From Ophiothrix spiculata (Eukaryota > Echinodermata > Ophiuroidea > Amphilepidida > Ophiotrichidae): a stretch of DNA of 24,143 bases. The position numbers and the translations under genes are program-made. Of this stretch, positions 16,401 to 24,143 are shown one piece after another; the stretch's first letter is position 1; the number at the start of each line of letters is the position of its first letter. The stretch lies in NCBI GenBank assembly GCA_000969725.1, contig JXSR01S074809.1. One strand, 5' to 3'. The notes under the pieces were generated by a model. The model was not told where the DNA came from and ran no database searches. It saw only the letters and a program-made list of their open reading frames with translations.

Positions 16401-19400
16401 AAAGATAGTGCGGCACACAACGTTGCGGCAGACGGCCAAACATTTGCAATTTATAGTTGTCGTACTGTAGCACGACATATTTGCATATTGCCGCAATGGT
16501 CTGTCGCAAGAAAAGTTGAATTTATTCTAACTCAAATTATTGTGTCGTTGCGACCATCACGACAGAGTAATCGATATATCGGCTTGTCATAGGGCAAGCA
16601 GATGCGACACGGTCGAGTTTGCGCACTTTGAAATTTTGACGCCACGCTGGTCGTGCGACCATACAAAAGGCAAGTCTGAAACCAGCTTTATGCTGAGCTT
16701 CTAGAGATTTAGGTTTGATAACATAAAGGTTCCATCTTACCTCTAATGAGGCCAAAAAAAAAAATGTTTGCTTGTCCTCGTTCGACCGACCGATTCTCAC
16801 GCTGCGACCGTATAACTTTTTTTTTTCAAAAAGGGTTTTTTTTTCAAAATTTTGCACAAAAATTGCGAAATTCCGATGACGAATGCAAGTCCCAGGTATG
16901 ACGTCACGAATTAATATTCATATTTTAATACCAGGTCTACCGATTGTGAACATAAACATAGAGAAAATCGGAAAGCCATAAATTTAGCATAGTTTTCGGT
17001 ACTTTTCTACATATTAATGGATGATCGAGCATTTCTATTGCATTTAAACATCAAACGGAACACACAATCTAATTAAAATTGCAAAGATTGTACAGATATG
17101 TGTAAGGCCTTTTGAGAAAAAGACAATTTTAGTCGGGTAAGTGAAACTTGGTTGCCGAATTTTGCACCGGATTTTGCGTTCGGAGGCGAATTTTAGCGTA
17201 CATTTTTTGCTTCTTTACACCATTTTAAGTACTTCTATTGCATCTAAACATAAAACGGAACCCAGAAACTAATGTAAAGTGAAAAATGTTCTTTGATTTT
17301 CATTTGGGTTTTTTGAGAAAATAGCAATTTTACCTGGGAAAATAAGATATAAAATATTAAAAAAATCTGACCGACCGACCCTGAAAAGTTTCAAATTCAA
17401 TCGAGGCGAGGACAAGCAAACATTTTTTTTTTGGCCTGATGGATGGCTTCGGCCATGTGTATGCTGAGCTTCTAGAGATTTAGGCTTGATAACATAAAGG
17501 TTCTACTTACCTCTAATGATGGATGGCTTCCGCCATGTGTATGCTGAGCTTCTAGAGATTTAGGCTTGATCTTCCTCATCAATGTGTCAAATGCAAAACC
17601 TATTTTGTTGGAATCAACAGCTTTCCTGAAATAACAGTCAGTCACAAAAGTATGATTTTATTATATGATATAACAGATAATTTAGTGACTAGTTAAAAAA
17701 TCACACTTACAGGGAATGATTGGTCAAGTGTATAAAAGATGATTTTGTTGTCTAATCAACATGACGACAGTGCTAAAATCATTAAATAGTCACATATGCT
17801 TTGGGTATATGCACCCTGCAGATTTGCTTCATAGGAAATATAATGACTTTAATGATATTTTACACCAGTCCTAATGAATCTATTTAAGGATATTTGGTAA
17901 TTAAGATTTAAGAAAAAATTGTTTAATACATTGTATGAAATAACTATAATTCCAAGAGTGATTTTCTAAAACTGGCTTAATCCAATAGCTGCCACATATT
18001 ATATACCTGTAAAACTACCATTTTTGTATGTTGAAATGCAAAGTTAAGTTCAAGTGACCAAACTTTGATTCACACTCATCAAAACACTTCAATGCAATTC
18101 CTTGGACGTAGTGATTTTTGGAAAATTCCTATTCAAATGTTATTGTATTATGTCCCTGCAAGACGGTGAACCATGACCATCTGATCATAGTTACAACATA
18201 AATGCCCATCCTCTTGCAATATGAGGTCAAAATTGAGGTGTTAAACAATTCAGATGGAGACTTTTTGTTTCAAAATATAGCATGCAGGCAGCTTTTGGAC
18301 TACATGAGTTTTGGAAAAACATTCTTCAATTAATCCAAATTAATTGTGACCTGCTCCTATGAAACCAGGACAAAGTCGCCAGAACACTTATGGAGTTACA
18401 GCCCAATACAATTGCCCATTCAATAGAAAACAAAGGAGTTTTCTTGGGAAATATTGACTTTTTATGGACAAAACATTGAGCAATGTCAACAAGTGATATA
18501 TCATTTTAAAGCTTGTAATGTCAGCATTTTCAATTTGGACAAATCAGAAAAATTATTTTTTCATAGGAGCAGGTCATATCAAGTGATCTTCAAGTGAAAA
18601 CTACATGCAAGTCACTATTGAAAGCAATCACTCTGTTCAGAACTGAAACTGTTACTTCTTGTAGAGTAAGATATCTTGTAGTTAAGTTGTTTTTGTGCTA
18701 CACATTGAAACCTTTTGTAATTTGCAGTTTAGAAATATAATTTATACATGTAATAACTAGCATATACCTTGCATGTGTTTAAGCCCCTTTGCTTAAAAAA
18801 AAACTTAATACAAACCTTGCAAAACATATGAAATTTTAATTCCAATAAATTCAATGAAAAGCTAACTATAGGCGGCAAAAAACCCAACCCTGTTTTACGG
18901 GCCCAACCGACTGACCCTAAATTTGCGTTTTTGAATATCTTTTTATAGTTAAAAAAAATCAAAAATCATGTAAAATCAGCTATTTTAGCCAAAATTTAAA
19001 AATTGTGGTTAAATTTTATAAAGAAAGTTTCTTTGTAAAAATGTTTCAGTTTTTCTCCCAATTTTGGGAGATTTTTGGGTTATCCTAGGCATAAACAAAA
19101 TCGACCGCCCGACCAACCCTGCTTAAAAGGTCCGCACACCCGTAAAACAGGGTGTGTTTTTTCCGTCGCCTTACGGGATTGAAGGAATTAACAGATTTGG
19201 TTGATGTGTTTACCACTATCAGGTTAGTCACTCAACATCCGCAGCACAAGATAAACCTGAGGTAGCAGTGACATACAAGATATAATCAATTAAGCCTTTA
19301 TTAAAAACTGCTTTTCATTTCATGATATGTAAATCAAATAATTATCAACGAAAATCATTCAATACTTACTTGATTTCTTTGCCAGCAAATTGCATACCAG

Positions 19401-22156
19401 TCAGTGCAACATACATTCGTAGGATCTCATTGGTGCCTTCAAATATCATGAGAATTCTAGAGTCTCTTAGATATCTCTCATATGGGTAGTCCTTCATGTA
19501 ACCAAGGCCACCTAGGATCTGTAATGCTTCACTGATACATCGCCAACAACCCTCGGAACTGTAGACCTAGTTTGGTAAGAAAAATATAAACTTCTGTAAC
19601 TGATGGGACACTCGTATACAGAGAGTACTCAATTTCTAGACTGTGGCCACTTCTAGAAGTTCAGTGGTATTACTTCAGTGGTCAGTTGAATGTGTAACAT
19701 ACTTTTGTCATCATCACTGCATCAAAGTTTTCCAATCTTGGAAAACTTTCTGTCATGGATTGGAAACAAGGGCTTAATTGAAAAAAGAAATTAAACTACT
19801 CAGCTTTAACATATTAGGACAGAGTAGTAAGAGATGCTACAAACAGACTTTTGAATTCCTCCAACACAATATAAAGCAATCTGTGTTTTACGTAATGACC
19901 ATCCACCACAAACGAGCTGTGAAGTCGGCCAGCCAATTTAACTTAGTGCTACAGGTGAAAATATATGCAAAGGTTGTTATTTTTCAATTTTTTAAATTTC
20001 TTTTGCAGCTTTCTTCAAAAAACCTGTAAAGTAGATGGCTTACTGATCTCTGAGCATGTTATCTAGTTTCACCTTTTACTCCATGACAACCTTTAACGGA
20101 CCATAAGATGAATTCTTTTCACAACAACAGGCAACACAGGACTACAATGACACATCCACTATTCTAATGCAATTCCAATTCCTTTTTTAAACAAGGGGGG
20201 ACAACAAATTATAGAATCTGACTCAATTGCTTCAAAAGAGAGATCGGCACATTGACCTGTGCAAATATATGCCAATCCCTTTACATTTTACCTATCATTC
20301 ATTCATTCATTCATACTGTATGCTTACCTTGACCATAGCAGCTTCAACAGAGCAGTCTGGAGTAACGCCAGGTTTATCAAGCATTCCTGCTGTCAAATAA
20401 GCCATGCTCTCCATCGTGTACGCTGTCATCGTTAATCTAGCTATCTTCTCTTGGATCAAGCCAAACTCACTCAGCTTTGTGTTGAATTGTTTGCGAGTAG
20501 TAGCATGCTCTACAATCATACCTTAAGTAGAAATCATTAAGAATTGGTGAATTTAGTTAATCTTAACAAGATTCCCTCAGCAGATCTGTAGTTGAAATTC
20601 TTCCAAATATATTGTTTTTCTATTAAATAATTTGTAATTAGCCAAACATTCTGTACCATTCATTCAAAGAATCATAATTATCACAGGAGGTAAACCTGCC
20701 CAGACTTTGTAATTTATTAACTTAAACAGGAAAAGAACTGACATAGAGCAAGATCAAATTCTGAATTTACCAATATCAACCGTATCACATCTGCCACCAA
20801 CCCCTACAGATACACAGCAAGATGCCTATGAAAAGCTGGTTACTTAATAACTAAATTGTCAAGTCTTAAAAGAATTACATACAAATTATGCAAACATTTT
20901 GCATTTATTTTTCTCTGGTTTACTTTAAAAAGAGCTAACTCACCTATAACATTCTTCATCATGCCTGCTCCGGAGCTACCCATACTAAATCTACCACTAT
21001 TCAGGATGTTCATGGCTACTTTAAAGCCTCCTCCTACTTCACCAATGACATTCTCTAATGGGACAGGTGTGTTATCAAAGTGAACTTCACATGCTGCAAT
21101 GAGATCAAAGAGAAAACATCATATCAACATGATGAGTGAGAAATGTTAAACTACTATCTTTCAAGATTTATTGAAAAACAGGTCATCTGTTTCTGAGTAC
21201 ATGTTTAAAGAGACAAATGATAACATTAATTGCATCATCATCGCCTGTATTTTTGTCAGGGTAGAAAAAGATACCAATATTTAAGTATAGAAATATCTAT
21301 TAACCCTAACCCTCCCAAACAAATATCACAATCGGCAAAGTTAAGAAAATTGCCTAAGCCCATATACCTCATAGACTGGAGTTAGTCATAATCATGAAAT
21401 CGCTGTCCCGGGTTCGAATCTAAGTGAAAACACACCATTTTTAACTTACCATTTGCGAGGAGAGTTTTTAAATGGAGAATGGGCGTAGGAGGGTTAGGTA
21501 GGATTAAGGAGCCTTGACTCTTTCACTCCGGAATGCCTTTTTGATAATCCGTCCTATTTAGACGGAAAGCCGCTCAGAGCGGCTCACAGCGACCTCACTT
21601 TATGATAGCTGTAGAGATCAAGGATTATTCTTTTTGCCAATATAGATGATGCCTCTTTGTATCAAGTGCTTGCAGTCAAATTTTCAACTGATTTCACCTT
21701 GTAGTTTTTTTAAAGCTATTTAAAAAAATTACGTCGAAGTAGAAATACTGGCCAATCGTGCACGCTTTTGCGAGCCGCTGTGAGTGGCTTTCCGGAGTGA
21801 AAGAGTTAACAAACATTTCAAACCACTGACTCAAAATACTGAGATCAAACCCTAATTTACATCTTGGACTTTCTCAACAAAAGGGAAATGTGAGCTTTGA
21901 ATATACACCTGCTTTAAGTTAAATAAAAATGTTGTGTTTAATACATGTACTACATGACATCATGGTGAATAATGGTCTGATGGTAAAATGCAAGTAAAAA
22001 AAACACCTCGTAGAATGTTTAGAATTTTAAATGGAAAGATGGCAAACACTTACTATTTGAACCTCTTATGCCTAATTTATCCTCTGGTTTTCCATGGGTA
22101 ACACCACCAAAGTTTCTTTCTACTATAAATGCAGTCACTTTATCTTCTTTTTCACC
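13324..22156 (-). CDS. ACAD9: Acyl-CoA dehydrogenase family member 9, C-terminal 380 residues (8 exons, 5' part missing)
   Basis: ACAD9 is a mitochondrial flavoprotein that oxidises long-chain acyl-CoA and is a core assembly factor of respiratory complex I (with ECSIT and NDUFAF1). Exons in transcript order: 22156-22054, 21093-20944, 20521-20328, 19566-19370, 17625-17511, 16255-16178, 14333-14132, 13427-13324. They join in frame (1143 nt including the TAA at 13326-13324) with GT/AG introns. Family landmarks in order: [84 protein letters not shown]; the catalytic-Glu loop [19 protein letters not shown]; then the C-terminal helical domain with [20 protein letters not shown]; and GGYIASHPL near the end. 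The NxHHE and ASHPL features favour ACAD9 over the close paralogue VLCAD. The N-terminal dehydrogenase half lies beyond the right edge. The exon ending at 17511 has tandem downstream copies of its 3' end. Confidence 0.92.
13428..14131. other. ACAD9 last intron
   Basis: About 700 bp with no gene or repeat that I can support. Confidence 0.5.
14132..14333 (-). CDS. ACAD9: ACAD9 exon, SRASRSI helix
   Basis: Acceptor TTTATCCAG; encodes [39 protein letters not shown], then a more variable tail ending EEIKL; donor GTAGGA. The SRASRSI block is nearly invariant in ACAD9 and VLCAD. Confidence 0.92.
14334..16177. other. ACAD9 intron of 1.8 kb
   Basis: No exon seen. Its 5' end (right side) holds the inverted repeat 15758-16144. 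A CpG-bearing patch TTTACGCGATGTTCCGCGTAG lies at about 14800-14820. Confidence 0.5.
15758..16144. mobile_element. Inverted-repeat element next to an ACAD9 splice donor
   Basis: GTGACCATCCATCACGAACC...AAAGTC at 15758-15789 is matched in inverse by GACTTTACTGAAGG...TTGGATGGTCAC at 16113-16144, with a few mismatches and a 1-nt gap. Its right edge is 33 bp from an ACAD9 exon. MITE-like; superfamily unknown. Confidence 0.5.
16178..16255 (-). CDS. ACAD9: ACAD9 exon, 26 codons
   Basis: Acceptor TTTTTTTTTTCAG; encodes [20 protein letters not shown] then LVQYKK, corresponding to the human [21 protein letters not shown] segment. The donor is the suboptimal GTGTGT. Frame and phase 0 on both sides support it. 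Confidence 0.8.
16256..16689. other. ACAD9 intron sequence
   Basis: No exon. Several CG-containing short inverted pieces (GTTGCGGCAGAC..., GTTGTCGTACTGTAGCACGACA near 16457-16478) suggest an eroded foldback element without clear ends. Confidence 0.4.
16690..17570 (-). repeat. 80-bp tandem repeat of ACAD9 exon 3' end plus donor, split by a MITE
   Basis: ATGCTGAGCTTCTAGAGATT starts units at 16690, 17461 and 17541. The full unit is 80 bp and covers the last ~60 bp of the 17511-17625 exon, its GTAAGT donor and 14 bp of intron. Units 2 and 3 are contiguous. Unit 1 is cut between 16749 and 17437 by the MITE at 16750-17436. The copies differ at only a few bases (for example GGCTTCGG/GGCTTCCG, AGGTTTG/AGGCTTG, GTAAGA/GTAAGT). 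Confidence 0.85.
16750..17436. mobile_element. PIF/Harbinger-like MITE 3 (TSD TGA) inside duplicated exon copy
   Basis: The left end GGCCA(n)TGTTTGCTTGTCCTCG is matched in inverse by CGAGGACAAGCAAACAT(n)GGCC, essentially perfect over ~28 bp apart from A-run length. TGA flanks both ends (16747-16749, 17437-17439). The intact sibling unit reads CTCTAATGATGGATGG, which gives the empty site and confirms a 3-bp duplication. CGACCGACC motifs lie just inside each end. 687 bp, no transposase frame. Confidence 0.85.
17511..17625 (-). CDS. ACAD9: ACAD9 exon with duplicated 3' end
   Basis: Acceptor TTATTTCAG; encodes [20 protein letters not shown], then [18 protein letters not shown]; donor GTAAGT (17510-17505). 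It matches the human linker ...HGVVHPSL. The last ~60 bp plus donor recur downstream (see the tandem repeat entry). Confidence 0.85.
17626..18346. other. ACAD9 intron sequence
   Basis: AT-rich sequence; no exon or repeat that I can support. Confidence 0.5.
18347..18576. mobile_element. 230-bp MITE candidate with perfect 18-bp TIR
   Basis: TGACCTGCTCCTATGAAA at 18347-18364 is exactly matched in inverse by TTTCATAGGAGCAGGTCA at 18559-18576. No target duplication can be fixed. It lies in the ACAD9 intron. Confidence 0.6.
18871..19170. mobile_element. MITE 4, GGCGRC ends, related to the GGCC family
   Basis: The left end GGCGGCAAAAAACCCAACCC then TGTTTTACGGG is matched in inverse by CCCGTAAAACAGGGTGTG...CCGTCGCC. 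Subterminal CCAACCGACTGACC and CGACCGCCCGACC motifs recall MITE 3. The flanking triplets are ATA and TTA, so the 3-bp duplication is imperfect or absent. Confidence 0.6.
19370..19566 (-). CDS. ACAD9: ACAD9 exon with catalytic glutamate loop
   Basis: Acceptor AAACTAG; encodes [39 protein letters not shown], then [17 protein letters not shown]; donor GTAAGT. The Glu of IFEGTN, the catalytic base position in this family, is retained. Confidence 0.93.
20294..20314 (+). repeat. (ATTC)n microsatellite
   Basis: ATC(ATTC)4AT run a few bases from the splice donor of the 20328-20521 ACAD9 exon. Confidence 0.8.
20328..20521 (-). CDS. ACAD9: ACAD9 exon, [13 protein letters not shown] region
   Basis: The acceptor TACTTAAG has a weak pyrimidine tract. 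Encodes (G)[19 protein letters not shown], then [16 protein letters not shown] and CSVEAAMVK; donor GTAAGC in phase 0. Confidence 0.92.
20944..21093 (-). CDS. ACAD9: ACAD9 exon, substrate-binding [11 protein letters not shown] region
   Basis: Acceptor TCATTGCAG; encodes (T)[19 protein letters not shown], then [19 protein letters not shown]; donor GTGAGT. 150 nt, phase 1 in and out. Confidence 0.92.
21518..21805. mobile_element. TTAA-type MITE (piggyBac/Kolobok-like)
   Basis: The left end CTCTTTCACTCCGGAATGCC is matched in inverse by GGCTTTCCGGAGTGAAAGAG with one mismatch in 20. Flanks are TTGA (21514-21517) and TTAA (21806-21809), fitting a TTAA target with one mutation. GAGCCGCT/AGCGGCTC blocks extend the inverted pairing inwards. 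It lies in the ACAD9 intron between the 21093 and 22054 exons. Confidence 0.65.
22054..22156 (-). CDS. ACAD9: ACAD9 exon, FGGVT / DKLGIRGSN region
   Basis: Acceptor CATTTTAG, then [18 protein letters not shown]..., donor GTAAGT (22053-22048). Its first codon GGT is phase 0 and it ends one base into the next codon. It is the most 5' exon visible. Confidence 0.9.
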
Positions 22157-22231
22157 CTAAAATGAAGCGAACGGAGAAGCTTATGGTAAACAAATGTCTT
22201 TTTTTTTACTTAAATTCATACACTCCCTGTA

Positions 22232-23315
22232 CAGGTTGTAACAGAAAAAATTATACATTGTTATATACGCTGAAAGAATAAAGTTACACTTTGTATCACA
22301 TTGGCATTTATTTATATCGAAAGCCAATTTCTGTAGCTACAAAATGCACTTTGTTTCATCCAAATTGATGGTCTACAAGCAGAGTTATGGCAATTATACT
22401 GACCCTACCTTCAAACCACCTGGGCCAGTTTATCTGATTCATTTACCGGTAGCAAAATAATAGCACATAATGTCCCAAATCATCCATACGATGTTCAACA
22501 GGATTACGAGGCTGATTTTAGTGTTCTATCTAACAAAGGCAATATAGGAGCTCTTAATGATGACCTTGCCCGTAGACTGTTGTATTCTTAATGTTTGACG
22601 GGACGCCAAAACAAGAGATATCCTGTTTGGTGAGACAACATATCATCTAAATGGAAGAATCAGAACACAAGCAATTTAAGACTACCCAGACTTTAATACA
22701 GGTCATAAAGAAACACAATTTTTTCTGAACTTCACTTCTTTAAAAATCAAATTTTATCAATTGAGCTAGAAAGTTATTTTTAATTTCCATATTTTCCTTT
22801 GAATATGAAAATGTGTAAGAAAATTGCAAAAACATTATTGCAATGAACTCTTTGCTTTCCCGTTTCCACGAAAGATATCGAGTCTTTGGTTCAACTGTTT
22901 ATGCTTGCTCTGGAACATGAGTAATATTTTAATCTATTTAATGCATAACTTTTATCTAAAATATCAAAAACTAATTTATAAATTATTCTTATCACATGAA
23001 AAACATAAAAATATTGAATGTTTTTTAACATAAAGCGTGTCTTTTGTCAATTTTATCTCACTGCATTGTTAATCTTCATGGAATCATGAAAAACTATTTG
23101 CGCTGGAAAATGGTGAAATCGGCCCAAGTAGTTTTTACCGGTCCTTACTTAAATGGTCGTAACTTTTGAACCTGACCATCAAATGGGATCACTTAAGTTG
23201 CTTCTGGTAGCCAATTAGATAGCCTTTCAAATAAAGGAAAATTTGTAAACTCACCATTTTTAGTTTCCTCATGATATTGCTAATAAGAATGTATAATTTT
23301 TTCTGTTACAACCTG
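22232..23315. mobile_element. Tc1/mariner-like non-autonomous element with perfect TIRs
   Basis: A 30-bp sequence beginning TACAGGTTGTAACAGAAAAA at 22230-22259 is repeated without mismatch in inverse at 23288-23317. The outermost TA on each side fits a TA target duplication, leaving CAGGTTG...CAACCTG ends. No transposase frame is visible in the ~1.08 kb. It lies in the ACAD9 intron upstream of the 22054-22156 exon. Confidence 0.75.
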
Positions 23316-23533
23316 TATAACCTACCCAATCAGAAGGTAAGCATTTAGACTTTGGAAGTGGACTGAAAATTCGAAAAGCACTTCTAATGTGGTGTAACAC
23401 TCTGCATTTAGCATGTACAATTGTTTGTTATTATATTGTTTTTGTCGGTTGGTGATTTATTTTATTTTGACTTGTGGCTGCATTGTAAAGGCTTAATTTC
23501 TTTTCTCCAAAATGCATTATGATTTTCCATCAT

Positions 23534-23943
23534 GTATGAATTAGATTAATAAATTAACATTTGATTTTGCTTTTGAAAATGTGACAAAATCAATGCAATT
23601 AAAGGTGAATTTTGATTGCTGTCCAATTCACTCAGGTCCTAATATAAGGGCTGAATCGTATAGGGTCTATTGGACTCATCAAAACACACCAAGTATATAC
23701 TGATTTTGTCATATTGCACTTTCGACATGAAATGCACATTTATTTATAGGTTAGTAAATGTGTATTTCATGTCGAGAGTGAAATGAGACAAAATCAATGC
23801 ACGCGCTATCATTTGTGATGCTTCCAAATCTCAAGGCCTGAGTGCATTGGATAGCAATCAAAATTTACCGCAATTTAAAATTCATTGATTATGTCTCATT
23901 TTACGAGCATAATGGAATGCAAATTTATTAATCTAATTCATAC
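23534..23943. mobile_element. 410-bp nested foldback element
   Basis: The outer arms begin GTATGAATTAGATTAATAAA and end with its inverse (...TTTATTAATCTAATTCATAC), about 110 bp each at roughly 75-80% identity. Inside lies a second hairpin: 23701-23742 pairs with 23755-23796 (about 37 of 42) around a 12-nt loop. The motif GACAAAATCAATGCA occurs in both orientations, so alternative foldings are possible. Confidence 0.7.
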
Positions 23944-24143
23944 ACAACAGAAAAATAATATTGTATCTTTTATGACAAGAAATATTAGTCTTTGTGAAAA
24001 AAGAAAAAGTGCAAAATAGAGTCTGCACAATTGTTCTTGACTGATTCTTAGTCTTTGAGACCCATAGATTCCAGAACTGAATGATGCAAAATTCGCATCA
24101 TTGAGCATTTTGAGAAATCCAAGATAAAACAAAATGGCTGCCA
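23944..24143. other. Window edge, ACAD9 intron
   Basis: No ACAD9 exon seen; a short palindrome ATGATGC-AAAATTC-GCATCAT lies near 24081-24101. Confidence 0.4.

Noticed and set aside
16537-16857. 106-codon minus-strand ORF containing [10 protein letters not shown]
   Set aside because: The motif is a duplicated piece of an ACAD9 exon fused by chance to MITE sequence. There is no acceptor or full exon.
21301-21316. Telomere-like TAACCCTAACCCTCCC
   Set aside because: Only two units, too short to be more than chance or a repeat edge.
21405-21430. tRNA gene with perfect GGTTCGAATC B box
   Set aside because: The T stem does not pair (CCGGG against CTAAG) and no acceptor or anticodon arms are found. 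At most an eroded SINE.
23938-24132. Possible upstream ACAD9 exon at the right edge
   Set aside because: The translation does not resemble the expected WITNGG-type dehydrogenase segment and lacks paired splice sites.
1-24143. CRISPR array, bacterial operon or phage features
   Set aside because: No regularly spaced short repeats, and the introns, splice sites and metazoan gene pieces show an animal nuclear genome.

Overview
The window is nuclear DNA of an animal, most likely a marine invertebrate and perhaps a deuterostome such as an echinoderm or hemichordate. This rests on AT-rich sequence, short coding exons with GT/AG introns of 0.5-2.5 kb, protein pieces that read as orthologues of vertebrate genes, and a high density of small foldback DNA transposons plus LINE and LTR-element debris. 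The species cannot be fixed from the sequence alone.

Three protein-coding genes are supported. (1) On the minus strand, exon 1 (3701-3928) of glycyl-tRNA synthetase (GARS1) encodes a mitochondrial leader followed by a second in-frame ATG and the start of the WHEP domain. The rest of the gene lies off the left edge. (2) On the plus strand, a complete four-exon gene (4245-8751; 175 aa) is orthologous to vertebrate NOPCHAP1 (C12orf45), a chaperone factor for box C/D snoRNP assembly. It is head-to-head with GARS1, with 316 bp between the outermost start codons, so the two share a promoter region carrying a CACGTG E-box. (3) On the minus strand, the last eight coding exons (22156 down to 13324; 380 aa) of the acyl-CoA dehydrogenase and complex I assembly factor ACAD9. 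Its upstream exons lie off the right edge. NOPCHAP1 and ACAD9 are tail-to-tail across about 4.6 kb without a recognisable gene.

The rest is mobile-element territory. Positions 119-1847 hold a tandem array of a miniature LTR retrotransposon (TRIM-like: ~202-bp LTRs, ~100-115-bp interior with only a tRNA-Leu-type primer-binding site and a polypurine tract), split by a 5'-truncated LINE. Four elements with GGC-type ends and poly-A-rich terminal inverted repeats (3145-3541, 5950-6282, 16750-17436, 18871-19170) sit in introns of all three genes. The first three are flanked by 3-bp duplications (TAA, TAA, TGA), which suggests PIF/Harbinger-like MITEs. Others include a mariner-like element with perfect 30-bp ends (22232-23315), a TTAA-type MITE (21518-21805), and long palindromes at 9058-9257, 12363-12783 and 23534-23943.

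The most unusual local event is in ACAD9. The 3' end of one exon plus its splice donor is tandemly repeated downstream in 80-bp units, and one of the 3-bp-duplication MITEs has landed inside the extra copy. Exon calls come from reading frames, splice sites and remembered family sequence; no alignment or transcript evidence was available.
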